A stretch of 64,000 nucleotides of DNA from Frisingicoccus sp009929615 (GCA_028692275.1 JAQUXR010000003.1:62001-126000); one strand, 5' to 3'; counted from the first letter of the stretch, positions 33,015-42,507 are shown. The notes: generated by a model from the letters alone, not told the origin. Numbers and translations are program-made.

Positions 33015-33938
33015 CTATGTATCACTGCCCGGCAGCACACCATAGCCATCGAAATCCGGAATAAAACTTTCCTGTGCTGTCTCACCCTCCTGAATGTAAG
33101 CATTTTCTACACCCTGGCGAATCGTATACTGAATCAGTCGTTCGTATACGGAGGACTTCACCTTCTTTTGGAGTTCCGGAAACTTTTCCAAATCTCCACT
33201 CGGTGTATACTGATTCATAAGGCTCAGATAAATATTATTTTTATAAGTTTCATGAAGGTACTCTATAATCTGTCTGGAATCCATGGACTGTCCCGGAAGA
33301 ACCATATGACGCACGATAATTCCTTTAATCATCATTCCATCTTCATCAAAAACGGCCGGTCCTGTCTGACGGTACATCTCCTCTAAAGCCTTTGAAGCAT
33401 AAAAGGAATAGCCTTCTTCTCTGGCATACTTTTCCGAAAGATGTACATCCATAAATTTAAAATCTGTCAGGTAGACATCGATCCATCCATCCAGAAGTTC
33501 CAGTGTATCAATTTTTTCAAAACCGCCGGTATTGTAAACAATGGGCAGCGTCAGTCCCATCTTCCGGCTAATGCGTAAAGCTTCAATAATCTGTGGAACG
33601 AAATGGCTGGGTGTCACAAGATTAATATTGTGGGCTCCCTTGGCCTGCAATTCCATAAAAATCCCGGCCAGTCGAACAATGGAAATCGTTTCGCCACGGC
33701 CTTCTTTGGAAATCTGTCCATTCTGGCAAAAAACACATCCCAGATGACAGCCTGTAAAGAACACTGTTCCTGAGCCTCTTGTACCGGAAATACAAGGTTC
33801 TTCCCACATATGAAGAGCAGCCCGGGCAACTTTTAACTCTGCTGTCTGACGGCAGAACCCCTGCTGTCCCTTCAAGCGGTTAACACCGCATTCTCTCGGG
33901 CACAATCCGCATTCTTTATACCATTTCTTCCAATTCAT
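33015..33938 (-). CDS. Radical SAM protein, PflA-like/PflX family
   Basis: A 307-residue radical S-adenosylmethionine protein. The cluster-binding motif CHLGCVFCQN (Cx3Cx2C) lies at about residues 64-73; an extra N-terminal cysteine group CGLCPRECGVNRLKGQQGFC (about 11-30) resembles the PflX/YgiQ-type activases. The family is related to pyruvate-formate lyase activating enzymes, but no glycyl radical enzyme is adjacent, so its target is unknown. The start has only a weak ribosome site. It is 23 bases after the MATE gene. Confidence 0.87.
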   Translation of the reverse strand: MNWKKWYKECGLCPRECGVNRLKGQQGFCRQTAELKVARAALHMWEEPCISGTRGSGTVFFTGCHLGCVFCQNGQISKEGRGETISIVRLAGIFMELQAKGAHNINLVTPSHFVPQIIEALRISRKMGLTLPIVYNTGGFEKIDTLELLDGWIDVYLTDFKFMDVHLSEKYAREEGYSFYASKALEEMYRQTGPAVFDEDGMMIKGIIVRHMVLPGQSMDSRQIIEYLHETYKNNIYLSLMNQYTPSGDLEKFPELQKKVKSSVYERLIQYTIRQGVENAYIQEGETAQESFIPDFDGYGVLPGSDT

Positions 33939-33961
33939 AGCATCTTACGCCGTCCTTTTCC

Positions 33962-35320
33962 TTAGATGTCCAGTTTCTGAAATACTCTTTTAAGAAAAAT
34001 ACCACTTAAAATAACAGCAACGATTTCCGCTACCGGAAAAGCCAGCCATACCATATCCAGATTTCCCATCTTGGCAAATACATATGCCACCGGAATGAGG
34101 ACAAAAAGCTGACGTCCTACAGAAATAAACATACTGTATATTCCGTGTCCCAATGCCTGAAGTGCCGAAACACTGATAGTACTAAAGGCTGCAAATGGGA
34201 AACTGATACTGATAATTCTCAAGGCAGGCACACCAATGGTCAGCATTGCCTCCGATGCGTTAAACAAGCCCAGAAGCTGGGTTGAAAGGAACTGGAAAGC
34301 AGCAAAGCCAAGCACCATCATGCAGAAAGCATATAAAAGAGCGAATTTCATCGTTTTTGTAATACGTTCTCTCTGCTTAGCTCCATAATTGTAAGCCACA
34401 ATCGGCACCATACCATTGTTCAGACCAAACACAGGCATAAAAATAAAACTCTGTAATTTGAAATAAACACCAAATACGGCTGTCGCTGTGGATGTAAAGG
34501 ACATAAGAATCTTATTCATACAAAAGGTCATGATGGAAGCAATACTCGCCATAATAATAGATGGAACACCTACTGCATAAATACGGGCGATAACCGCTTT
34601 ATCCGGTTTCATCTCACGGATATGCAGGTGTATCTCTTTATTCTTCATCACATTCAATATAACGGTAATAATCATACCGATAATCTGACCGATAACCGTA
34701 GCCAGAGCCGCTCCTGCAACTTCCATCTTAGGAAAACCAAACAGACCAAAAATCAGAATCGGGTCCAGAATGATATTGATAACCGCACCTGTAAGCTGGG
34801 AAAACATGGTATAAATGGTCAATCCCGTTGCCTGAAGCATACGTTCAAAAGCTATCTGCAAAAACAGTCCAAAGGACAAAATACAGATAATAAATGTATA
34901 AGACTTACCATAGGCAATAATCTCCGGGATATCTGTCTGGGCACGGAAGAAAACATCCGTACAGGTCAGACCAAAAATCAGAAAAACCAAATAACTCATA
35001 CATGCTAAAAATGCACTGTTATTCGCCGCTTTATTCGCCATCTTATAGTTCTTCTCGCCAAGGCTTCTTGAGAGCAGTGCATTCACACCAACTCCGGTAC
35101 CCGTTGCCACGGCAATCATAAGATTTTGAACCGGGAAGGCCATCGATACGGCCGTCAATGCATTTTCATTAATCTGGGCTACAAATACACTATCTACCAC
35201 ATTATATAATGCCTGTACAAGCATCGATATAATCATCGGTATAGACATTGTAATCAACAACCGGTTGACCGGCATGGTTCCCATCTTATTTTCCTTCTGT
35301 GCAGTTACTTCCTGATTCAT
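33962..35320 (-). CDS. MATE family efflux protein
   Basis: A 452-residue twelve-helix exporter with the MATE pattern: LLITMSIPMIISMLVQALYNVVDSVFVAQI in the first two helices (broken here into shorter reads) and the repeated half near GFPKMEVAGAALATVIGQ. I choose ATG 35320 because GGAGG is eight bases upstream; an in-frame TTG at 35335 overlaps this site. It overlaps the cytidylate kinase-like gene by 35 bases, suggesting coupling. Na+ or H+ driven export of drugs or metabolites is expected; the cargo is unknown. Confidence 0.9.
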   Translation of the reverse strand: MNQEVTAQKENKMGTMPVNRLLITMSIPMIISMLVQALYNVVDSVFVAQINENALTAVSMAFPVQNLMIAVATGTGVGVNALLSRSLGEKNYKMANKAANNSAFLACMSYLVFLIFGLTCTDVFFRAQTDIPEIIAYGKSYTFIICILSFGLFLQIAFERMLQATGLTIYTMFSQLTGAVINIILDPILIFGLFGFPKMEVAGAALATVIGQIIGMIITVILNVMKNKEIHLHIREMKPDKAVIARIYAVGVPSIIMASIASIMTFCMNKILMSFTSTATAVFGVYFKLQSFIFMPVFGLNNGMVPIVAYNYGAKQRERITKTMKFALLYAFCMMVLGFAAFQFLSTQLLGLFNASEAMLTIGVPALRIISISFPFAAFSTISVSALQALGHGIYSMFISVGRQLFVLIPVAYVFAKMGNLDMVWLAFPVAEIVAVILSGIFLKRVFQKLDI

Positions 35321-35915
35321 CCTCTGTTCCTCCAAAAATTCCCTTAATCATGCTTTCTAAAACATCTGTCGCTAATTCAAGTCCACCTGTTGTATTTATA
35401 CATGCATCAAAATTATGATAATCGCCAAAACGGTTCATCGTAAAATGATTGTAATAGTCACTTCTCTGTTTATCTCTCTTTTTTACATAGTTTGGATTAT
35501 TGTCCTTATTCTCGCCATAAACTTTAAGAACCCGTTCCATACGCTCCTCCAGTGGTGCGTAGATAAAAAAGCTGAGAACATCATCTCTGTCTCTTAAAAT
35601 ATAATCGCCGCAGTTTCCTACGATAACGCAAGAGCTTTTCTCCGCAAGTTCACTGACAATCTTTGTCTTTGCCAGGTAAATCTGGTCAGAAAGAGGCCGT
35701 TCCTGTGTAGACATATAAAGGTTATAAAGAAAACTGGAAGTTTTCTTCTCCTGCCATTCTTCAATCGTCTCTCTTGTAAAACCACTTTCTTCCATCAGCA
35801 TATGTATCATTTCTTTATCATAGAAATCAATGCCCATACGCTCTGCTAAAGCCTTACCTATTAATCGTCCGCCTGAGCCAAACTCTCTGCTGATTGTAAT
35901 AACAAAATGTTTCAT
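35286..35915 (-). CDS. Cytidylate kinase-like family protein
   Basis: A 209-residue P-loop protein of PF13189 with ITISREFGSGGRLIGKALAERM in place of a classical Walker A, a typical feature of the cytidylate kinase-like family. Charged RDRDDVLSFFIYAPLEERMERVL and the KKRDKQRSDYYNHFT segment follow, as in nucleotide kinases. Substrate unknown; not the essential cmk. The 3' end runs under the MATE gene. AGGAGG lies upstream of the ATG. Confidence 0.87.
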   Translation of the reverse strand: MKHFVITISREFGSGGRLIGKALAERMGIDFYDKEMIHMLMEESGFTRETIEEWQEKKTSSFLYNLYMSTQERPLSDQIYLAKTKIVSELAEKSSCVIVGNCGDYILRDRDDVLSFFIYAPLEERMERVLKVYGENKDNNPNYVKKRDKQRSDYYNHFTMNRFGDYHNFDACINTTGGLELATDVLESMIKGIFGGTEDESGSNCTEGK

Positions 35916-35975
35916 AATATCGCCCTCCTGAGTCAGTCAATCTACCATCATTAAAAATATCCTGTGACGGTCATA

Positions 35976-36003
35976 GGAGCCATGGCTTTCCACCCACGGC
36001 TCC
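35976..36003 (-). terminator. Inverted repeat after rpiR, weak terminator candidate
   Basis: A 10-bp stem with one G-U pair (36003-35994 with 35985-35976 on the minus strand) and an 8-base loop follows the RpiR gene. No T-run directly follows, so its termination role is doubtful. Confidence 0.35.
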
Positions 36004-36028
36004 ATCCTCAAATTCTTTCATATCTTCA

Positions 36029-36874
36029 TTATATTCCCAGATAATATCCCTGAGACAAAATGGATTCGGTCCTTGAAAGGACCTCCTTAGCCTCATCATA
36101 ATTCTGTTTCGCCAATGCTGCGATCAGATAGTTCGTCAGACATAATGGTGCTGCAAAGGAATTCTTATAGGAAACACTTGAAATGGCACATGGCAGCATA
36201 ATATCTCCATAACCACTCACGGCCCCATAGTTCAAACTTGTAATCAGAATAATCTTTACACCATGTTCCTTCAGCCAGGATATCATAGTAGCTGCAACCT
36301 TAGAGTATCTTGGAAACAGGTAAGCAATACATACATCATCTTCTCCCGCTCCAACAATCTCCTCCGGATAAATCATTCCGATAGATTGAATCAGATTCAC
36401 ATGTTTCTTAATTTCTCCTAACTGAGATGCCATATAATGAGCCACAGCAAAAGAGCTGCGCATGCCAAGAACATAAATATGTCTGGCTCCGGAAATAATC
36501 TCGATTGCCTTTTTTAAATCCTCATCTTTCTGTACATCCAGTGTTTTTTTGATATTTTTAATATCATTCTCAATAGACTCCCGCAGCAAATGGTTATCCG
36601 ATATTGACGGCATATCTTCCAATCTGCCCGGTAAAGACTCTCTGTGCTTCAGTTCAGCCTGAATATCTCTCTGCATCTCTGAAAAGCCCTTATACCCCAA
36701 TGCCCGTGCAAAACGTATGATTGTTGTTGTGCTGACATTGATCTTCTCCGCCAGACTCTCCAGTGTACTGAATGCAAAATCCGACATATGATCCGTCAGA
36801 TAATTAGCCGTTCGTTTCTGGGAATGAGTAAAAGAATCGAAATGCTGGGAAAGATTTGTTAAAAAATCCGACAC
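36029..36874 (-). CDS. MurR/RpiR family transcriptional regulator
   Basis: A 281-residue regulator with an N-terminal helix-turn-helix (FAFSTLESLAEKINVSTTTIIRFARALGYKGF, shortened here to SLAEKINVSTTTIIRFA) and a C-terminal SIS sugar-phosphate domain (IYVLGMRSSFAVAHYMASQL). Such regulators usually sense phosphosugars. It is divergent from glutamate dehydrogenase, so it may control that gene; the RpiR-gdh pairing is suggestive but unproved. The start is GTG 36874 with GAGGGGG upstream. Direct repeats in the shared region are candidate binding sites. Confidence 0.88.
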   Translation of the reverse strand: MSDFLTNLSQHFDSFTHSQKRTANYLTDHMSDFAFSTLESLAEKINVSTTTIIRFARALGYKGFSEMQRDIQAELKHRESLPGRLEDMPSISDNHLLRESIENDIKNIKKTLDVQKDEDLKKAIEIISGARHIYVLGMRSSFAVAHYMASQLGEIKKHVNLIQSIGMIYPEEIVGAGEDDVCIAYLFPRYSKVAATMISWLKEHGVKIILITSLNYGAVSGYGDIMLPCAISSVSYKNSFAAPLCLTNYLIAALAKQNYDEAKEVLSRTESILSQGYYLGI

Positions 36875-36932
36875 CTTGAACGCCCCCTCTCAGGTGAATT
36901 TATCCCTATTTTATTGATAATATCTAAATTGT

Positions 36933-37056
36933 ATCATTTAATACATAGGGTGTCAATTTCACCTTTCGACCTTTATTTTAAATTTTTGAAAATTGTATTG
37001 ACATTTGTACAATATGGATGTAGTATTTAAAGTACAAAAAGAATTATTTAATACAT
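36933..37056. promoter_or_regulatory. Shared rpiR/gdh control region with AT-rich direct repeats
   Basis: ATCATTTAATACAT (36933-36946) and ATTATTTAATACAT (37043-37056) are a 13/14-base direct repeat flanking the gdh promoter. The gdh promoter is TTGACA (36998-37003), 17 bases, TAGTAT (37021-37026). ATTGTA at 36992-36997 and TACAAT at 37008-37013 form an inverted repeat around the -35 box. Confidence 0.55.
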
Positions 37057-37102
37057 TTTTGTTTAACACCTTGTACTCTATTATGAAAGAAGGTATACGT
37101 TT

Positions 37103-38362
37103 ATGGGAAAAACCTACAATCCTTATGACAATGTTCTGGCTGTTGTTGACAAGGCTGCTGCGCTTCTTGGATATTCACCGAGCGATTATGAAGCTATCAA
37201 ATATCCTGAACGTGAACTCAAAGTATCCATACCTATTACCATGTCCAATGGTGAGGTTCGTGTCTTTGAGGGTTTCCGTGTCCAACACTCCACAACCCGC
37301 GGTCCTGCCAAAGGCGGTATCCGCTATCATCAGAACGTAAACATGGATGAGGTCAAAGCACTTGCTGCATGGATGACATTTAAATGTGCCGTTGTCAACA
37401 TTCCTTATGGCGGCGGAAAAGGCGGTGTCATCTGCGACCCAAGCAAATTAACTGAATTAGAGATGCGGCGTATTACCCGACGGTTCACAGCGATGATAGC
37501 GCCTATCATTGGACCGGACATGGATATTCCGGCACCGGATGTTGGAACCAATGCTCAGGTAATGAGCTGGATTATGGATACATACAGCATGCTGGCAGGC
37601 CACTGCGTTCCCGGTGTCGTTACCGGAAAACCGATTCCGCTGGGCGGAGCCCTTGGAAGAAGCGAAGCTACCGGCCGGGGTGTTATGATTACAACTTTAA
37701 ATACATTAAAGGCTATGGGTCTTCCTATAGAAGGTTCAACTGTTGCCGTTCAGGGTATGGGAAACGTTGGAAGTATTTCTGCCAAACTGCTTCATGAGCA
37801 GGGGCTGAAGGTTGTTGCTGTCAGCGATGTCTCCGGTGGTATTTATAACCCATCCGGCTTAAATATTCCTGAAATTATTGAGTACCTTTCCACCAAAGGA
37901 CATCTTCTGGAAGACTACTCAGGCGAAGGCATTTCTCATATTTCCAATGAAGAACTGCTGACGCTGGAAACCACCGTACTTGTTCCTGCTGCCTTGGAGA
38001 ATCAGATTAATGCTGAAAATGCCAACGATATTAAGGCAAAACTTATTGTCGAAGGTGCCAATGGACCTACGGCTATTGAAGCTGATGACATTTTAGAAAA
38101 ACGTGGTATCGTCATCGCACCGGACATTCTTGCCAATGCAGGCGGTGTTGTCGTTTCCTATTTTGAATGGGTGCAGAATATTCAGTCTGTTTCCTGGAGC
38201 GAAGAAGAAGTCAATGAACATTTGAAAAAAATCATGGATAATGCTTTTGACGCGGTTTGGAATATAGCCAAAGAGAAACATGTCTCTTTGAGAACCGGGG
38301 CATATCTGATTTCTGTTAAGCGAGTTGTCGAAGCCAAAAATCTTCGAGGTATTTGGCCGTAA
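37103..38362 (+). CDS. gdhA: Glutamate dehydrogenase (Glu/Leu/Phe/Val dehydrogenase family)
   Basis: A 419-residue oxidoreductase that interconverts glutamate and 2-oxoglutarate plus ammonia with NAD(P). Visible are the substrate lysine segment AVVNIPYGGGKGGVICDP, the GPDMDIPAPDVGTN segment with the catalytic Asp, and the nucleotide-binding loop VAVQGMGNVGS. The size fits the roughly 420-residue clostridial NAD-type enzyme; cofactor preference is not certain from sequence. AGAAGG precedes the ATG. It is transcribed alone, divergent from the RpiR gene, and convergent with coaX across a strong palindrome. Confidence 0.95.
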   Translation: MGKTYNPYDNVLAVVDKAAALLGYSPSDYEAIKYPERELKVSIPITMSNGEVRVFEGFRVQHSTTRGPAKGGIRYHQNVNMDEVKALAAWMTFKCAVVNIPYGGGKGGVICDPSKLTELEMRRITRRFTAMIAPIIGPDMDIPAPDVGTNAQVMSWIMDTYSMLAGHCVPGVVTGKPIPLGGALGRSEATGRGVMITTLNTLKAMGLPIEGSTVAVQGMGNVGSISAKLLHEQGLKVVAVSDVSGGIYNPSGLNIPEIIEYLSTKGHLLEDYSGEGISHISNEELLTLETTVLVPAALENQINAENANDIKAKLIVEGANGPTAIEADDILEKRGIVIAPDILANAGGVVVSYFEWVQNIQSVSWSEEEVNEHLKKIMDNAFDAVWNIAKEKHVSLRTGAYLISVKRVVEAKNLRGIWP

Positions 38363-38380
38363 ATAACTTCTTATATCCTT

Positions 38381-38411
38381 AAAAAGGGCCAGTCTGCATG
38401 CAGACTGGCCC
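38381..38411. terminator. Terminator between gdhA and coaX, built on a 26-base perfect palindrome
   Basis: Bases 38386-38411 are a perfect self-complementary palindrome (GGGCCAGTCTGCA and its complement). It is followed by TTTTTAAG on the minus strand, a U-tract for coaX; on the plus strand CCCCCTCCTTTTAT gives a weaker tract for gdhA. Confidence 0.8.
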
Positions 38412-38419
38412 CCCTCCTT

Positions 38420-39214
38420 TTATACAGCAGCTTCGCCGTATCTTTCTTTGACATTCTTATAAAATATATGCCATAATCCCTTTAAAAGTAAATCCGGGTC
38501 ATAAATAATTTTCTTACGGCAGTAGGGAATAATTAATCCGGCAATTCCTCCGGTGGCCAGAACTGTGACCTTCGTCTCCATCTCATCTTCAATCCGTTCA
38601 ATCAGCCCGTCAATCATCGCGGCATTTCCATAAAGAAGACCGCTCTGCATACTATCGATGGTATTTCTGCCAATCATATGTTTCGGTTTCTCAAAACGGA
38701 TATGTGGTAGTTGAGACGCCCGTTCAGACAGAGCATCCTGGGATATTTTCACGCCCGGCATAATAAGTGTTCCGAGATACGCCCGTTCTTCACTGACAAC
38801 AGAACAGGTTGTGGCTGTCCCCATGTCGAAAATTACCAGAGGCCCTTCATAGGATTCACAGGCCGCTACCGCATCAACGACCAAATCACATCCAAGGCTC
38901 GCCGGATGGTCTGTAGCAATCTTAATGCCTGTTTTAATACCCATTCCAACAACCATCGGACATATCCCTGTCAGCAGTGCCATACCCTCTCTGACAACGT
39001 CTGTAAGTTCGGGTACGACGGATGAAATGATGACACCCTGCAGCCCTTCCAGAGAGACATGATAAATATCCATCAGCGTTCGCATTTCAATCATAAATTC
39101 TTCTTTTGTTTTCTGACGGTCACTGCGTATTCTTCCTGAAAATTTAATATGCTGTCTGTGGTCCATCAAACCTACAACAATATTTGAATTACCTATGTCC
39201 ACTGCAAATATCAT
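38420..39214 (-). CDS. coaX: Type III pantothenate kinase
   Basis: CoaX phosphorylates pantothenate, the first step from pantothenate to CoA, and unlike CoaA is not feedback-inhibited by CoA. The 264-residue ASKHA-fold protein has the VDIGNSNIVVGL phosphate loop, IFDMGTATTCSVV (metal/ATP) and TGGIAGLI near the C-terminus. It is the last gene of the panG-B-C-D-coaBC-coaX run. ATG 39214 with GGGAGG upstream overlaps the coaBC stop by 26 bases. A strong palindromic terminator follows. Confidence 0.95.
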   Translation of the reverse strand: MIFAVDIGNSNIVVGLMDHRQHIKFSGRIRSDRQKTKEEFMIEMRTLMDIYHVSLEGLQGVIISSVVPELTDVVREGMALLTGICPMVVGMGIKTGIKIATDHPASLGCDLVVDAVAACESYEGPLVIFDMGTATTCSVVSEERAYLGTLIMPGVKISQDALSERASQLPHIRFEKPKHMIGRNTIDSMQSGLLYGNAAMIDGLIERIEDEMETKVTVLATGGIAGLIIPYCRKKIIYDPDLLLKGLWHIFYKNVKERYGEAAV

Positions 39215-40412
39215 CTTTATACCTCCCTATGTCTGCCAAAACATCTAAAAGTCTGTCTGCTGCCTCTTCCTTTGAAAGCATTCCTGTATCAATATCTTCT
39301 TTTTCTGTAATTAAAATCAAATGATTCGTATCTGTTCCGAAGCCGGCCCCCTCTTCCCGAAGGGAATTGGCCGCAATAAGGTCTGCCTTTTTCTTTACCA
39401 GTTTCTTTCTGGAATTATCCAAAACATTCGTCGTTTCCATAGAAAATCCACAGAGTACCTGATTCTCTTTTTTATGCGTCCCCAGCCATGACAAAATATC
39501 TATCGTAGGCTTCAACTGAATATCCATGGCTCCGCCATCTTTTTTAATCTTCTCATCACTGACTGCCGCCGGACTGTAATCTGCCACTGCCGCCGCCTTG
39601 ATGAGAATATTCTGGTTTTCAAAGCAGCTTTCCACAGCTTTAAACATCTCTTCCGCCGTCGTGACAGGTATAACCTTAATAAATGGTGGTGCTTCCAGGG
39701 AAACCGGACCACTGATTAAGGTCACTTCTGCCCCCCGGAGCATGGCCTGTCTGGCGATGGCATATCCCATCTTGCCCGTCGAATTATTTGTTAAAAACCG
39801 CACCGGATCCAGCGCTTCTCTTGTTGGTCCCGCTGTCACCATCACCCGTTTTCCCTTGAGGTCCTTCTCACAGGCGATTTCCCTGAGAATATAGTCCAGA
39901 AGCACCTGTTCATCCGGCATCTTACCGGCACCGGTTGTCCCACAGGCCAGATATCCTTCTGCCGCAGGAATAATAATCTTCCCGTAGCTTTCCAGCTTTT
40001 TAAGATTGTCCTGAAGAATCGGGTTCAAATACATGTTCACATTCATTGCCGGCGAAATAATCACCGGACAGGTCATTGCCATCGCTGTCGTACTGAGCAT
40101 ATCATCGGCAATACCATTCGCCAGTTTTCCAATAATATTGGCGGATGCCGGAGCTATAAGCATGACATCGGCCTTTGCGGCCAGAGAAATGTGTGCAATA
40201 TTAAACTGAAAATTACGGTCAAAGGTCTCTACCATGCATTTATTTCCCGTGAGGCTTTCAAAGGTTATGGGATTGATAAATTGAGTTCCGTTCTGAGTCA
40301 TAATCACATGAACATCGGCCCCAAGCTTTACCAGACGACTTGTCAATCCGGCAATTTTATAAGCGGCAATACTGCCTGTCACTCCGAGTACAACTGTTTT
40401 TCCCTTGAGCAT
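39189..40412 (-). CDS. coaBC: Bifunctional phosphopantothenoylcysteine decarboxylase/phosphopantothenate-cysteine ligase
   Basis: CoaBC adds cysteine to phosphopantothenate and decarboxylates the product to phosphopantetheine. The N-terminal flavoprotein half shows KGKTVVLGVTGSIAAYK, the catalytic His in NIAHISLAAKADV and ISPAMNVNMY; the C-terminal ligase half has VMVTAGPTREALDPVRFLTN and KAAAVADYSP. I choose ATG 40412 with AGGAGG six bases upstream; longer in-frame starts run into panD. The gap to panD is 13 bases. Both domains are complete (407 residues). Confidence 0.95.
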   Translation of the reverse strand: MLKGKTVVLGVTGSIAAYKIAGLTSRLVKLGADVHVIMTQNGTQFINPITFESLTGNKCMVETFDRNFQFNIAHISLAAKADVMLIAPASANIIGKLANGIADDMLSTTAMAMTCPVIISPAMNVNMYLNPILQDNLKKLESYGKIIIPAAEGYLACGTTGAGKMPDEQVLLDYILREIACEKDLKGKRVMVTAGPTREALDPVRFLTNNSTGKMGYAIARQAMLRGAEVTLISGPVSLEAPPFIKVIPVTTAEEMFKAVESCFENQNILIKAAAVADYSPAAVSDEKIKKDGGAMDIQLKPTIDILSWLGTHKKENQVLCGFSMETTNVLDNSRKKLVKKKADLIAANSLREEGAGFGTDTNHLILITEKEDIDTGMLSKEEAADRLLDVLADIGRYKDDICSGHR

Positions 40413-40425
40413 ATCCATCCTCCTG

Positions 40426-40815
40426 TCACATATCTGCAAGCAATCCGTGTTTTTCATAGCGGCTCAAACGGGCCACATGATTCTCCTCGTCTACGAATAC
40501 TACTTTCGGTGGATACGCTCTGACTTCTTCCGGTGTCATAGCTGCATAACACATGATAATCACTTTGTCACCAACCTGTACCATTCTTGCAGCTGCCCCA
40601 TTCAGACAGATCATTCCACTGCCCCGTTCCCCCGCAATAGCATAGGTTGTGAACCGCTCGCCATTATCAATATCCACAATATGAACCTGTTCATATTCAC
40701 AGATGCCTGACGCTTCCAGTAAGTCCTCATCAATCGTAATACTTCCTACATAATTTAATTCTGCCTGAACCACCGTCGCACGGTGGATTTTTCCTTTTAA
40801 CATTGTCAGATTCAT
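40426..40815 (-). CDS. panD: Aspartate 1-decarboxylase
   Basis: PanD makes beta-alanine from aspartate for pantothenate. The 129-residue proenzyme cleaves itself before a serine to create its pyruvoyl cofactor; the site YVGSITID is intact with Gly24-Ser25, the same position as in E. coli. Lys9 and Tyr58-type active-site features are consistent (MLKGKIHRA at the start). It follows panC by 7 bases and precedes coaBC. Confidence 0.95.
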   Translation of the reverse strand: MNLTMLKGKIHRATVVQAELNYVGSITIDEDLLEASGICEYEQVHIVDIDNGERFTTYAIAGERGSGMICLNGAAARMVQVGDKVIIMCYAAMTPEEVRAYPPKVVFVDEENHVARLSRYEKHGLLADM

Positions 40816-40822
40816 ATCTCGT

Positions 40823-41665
40823 CTACTCCCATATAAAATTGTCGATTAATCTAGTTTTTCCAATATAGACTGCCATAGCTACCAAAACCGGGCCATCCAC
40901 CTGATGATGCACTTCGATACTATCCCAGGCTACCATCTCCACATAGTCAATTCGAGCCATCGGTTCCGCTTCAATAATAGCTTTCATCTGTTTAAGAACT
41001 TCTTCGCCATCGGTTTCTCCCTTGGAAATCAAGTCCTTTCCAACTTTAACAGCACGGCTCAATACCAATGCCGCCTTACGTTCCTCTGCGGACAGATAGG
41101 TATTTCTGGAACTCTTTGCCAATCCGTCGGATTCTCTGATAATCGGGCATCCGATAACCTCAATGTCCATATTTAAGTCTCTTACCATGCGTCGGATAAC
41201 TGCCAGCTGCTGGGCATCCTTTTCACCAAAATAGGCTCTGTCCGGTGCCACAATATGGAACAGTTTAGACACTACCGTGCAGACTCCCTGAAAATGAATC
41301 GGACGGCTTTTTCCACACAGTTCTTCGGTCACACCACTTGTATTCACATAAGTTGTATAATTTTCCGGATACATCTCCACCGGTTCCGGATGAAAAATCA
41401 AACTGGCACCTGCTGCCTCACAAAGTCTGGAATCCGCCTGTAAATCTCTCGGATAGCTTTCCAAATCCTCATTAGGTCCAAACTGGGTTGGATTTACAAA
41501 AATGCTTACGACAACTCTGTCGTTCTCTTTTACTGCCCGCTCAATAAGACTTCTGTGTCCTTCGTGGAGATATCCCATGGTTGGCACAAGTCCAACCGTC
41601 AATCCTTCTTTTCTCCAATCCTTAACCTGACGGCGCACCGCCTCTATTCTATCTTCTATACGCAT
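40823..41665 (-). CDS. panC: Pantothenate synthetase
   Basis: PanC joins pantoate and beta-alanine with ATP via a pantoyl-adenylate. The 280-residue protein carries VGLVPTMGYLHEGHRSLI (HxGH-type nucleotidyl transferase motif) and SDGLAKSSRNTYLS (the KMSKS-like loop). I choose ATG 41665 with GGAGGTGGAG upstream; earlier in-frame codons overlap panB and this ribosome site. Length fits the family. Co-transcribed with panB and panD. Confidence 0.95.
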   Translation of the reverse strand: MRIEDRIEAVRRQVKDWRKEGLTVGLVPTMGYLHEGHRSLIERAVKENDRVVVSIFVNPTQFGPNEDLESYPRDLQADSRLCEAAGASLIFHPEPVEMYPENYTTYVNTSGVTEELCGKSRPIHFQGVCTVVSKLFHIVAPDRAYFGEKDAQQLAVIRRMVRDLNMDIEVIGCPIIRESDGLAKSSRNTYLSAEERKAALVLSRAVKVGKDLISKGETDGEEVLKQMKAIIEAEPMARIDYVEMVAWDSIEVHHQVDGPVLVAMAVYIGKTRLIDNFIWE

Positions 41666-41679
41666 CTTCTCCACCTCCA

Positions 41680-42507
41680 TCAATACAGCTTTTCAAGAAC
41701 TTCATTTGAAATTCCAAAGCTGTGCTCTTCAGATGGAAAAATACCGTTACTTACTTCACTCATATAGGACTTGATGGCAGACTGCATATCTGCACCGATT
41801 TCTGCATAACGTTTCGCAAACTTTGGTGTAAAATCCGAAAACATACCGAGCATGTCCTGATAGACAAGAATCTGTCCGTCACATCCTGCTCCCGCACCAA
41901 TACCAATGGTCGGAATCTCCAATGTATCTGTAATCATCTGGGCAAGAGATGCCGGAACACATTCCAGTACAACCGCAAATGCCCCTGCAGCTTCCACTGC
42001 CTTGGCATCCTCAATCAGTCTCTGAGCAGCTTCAACATCTTTTCCCTGAACCTTGAATCCTCCAAAGGCATTGACCGACTGAGGTGTCAGTCCCAAATGG
42101 GCCATCACCGGAATTCCGGTCTGCACAATAGCTTCAATCTGTGGAACACTTCGGCGTCCGCCCTCTAATTTTACCGCATTGCCACGGCCTTCTTTCATCA
42201 GACGCCCTGCATTTTTTACAGCATCATAAATCGATGCCTGATAGGACATAAAAGGCAAATCAATAACAACTAAAGCCTCTTTGGCACCTCTCGCAACAGC
42301 TGCCCCATGATGAATCATATCTTCCATGGTTACAGAAATCGTATCCTCATATCCTAAGACGACATTTCCCAGAGAATCTCCTACTAAAATGCCGTCAACG
42401 CCGGCCTGGTCCATCAGACTGGCTGTTGAGTAATCATAGGCTGTCAGCATGGACAGCTTCTTACCCTCTTTTTTTGCTTTCCTGAATGTTTCTACTGTTT
42501 TTTTCAT
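41680..42507 (-). CDS. panB: 3-methyl-2-oxobutanoate hydroxymethyltransferase (ketopantoate synthase)
   Basis: PanB transfers a one-carbon unit from methylenetetrahydrofolate to 2-oxoisovalerate. The 275-residue TIM-barrel shows LTAYDYSTASLMDQAG, DGILVGDSLGNVVLGYEDT and PVMAHLGLTPQ. It overlaps the upstream panG-like gene by four bases (ATGA). Motifs and length are standard. Confidence 0.96.
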   Translation of the reverse strand: MKKTVETFRKAKKEGKKLSMLTAYDYSTASLMDQAGVDGILVGDSLGNVVLGYEDTISVTMEDMIHHGAAVARGAKEALVVIDLPFMSYQASIYDAVKNAGRLMKEGRGNAVKLEGGRRSVPQIEAIVQTGIPVMAHLGLTPQSVNAFGGFKVQGKDVEAAQRLIEDAKAVEAAGAFAVVLECVPASLAQMITDTLEIPTIGIGAGAGCDGQILVYQDMLGMFSDFTPKFAKRYAEIGADMQSAIKSYMSEVSNGIFPSEEHSFGISNEVLEKLY

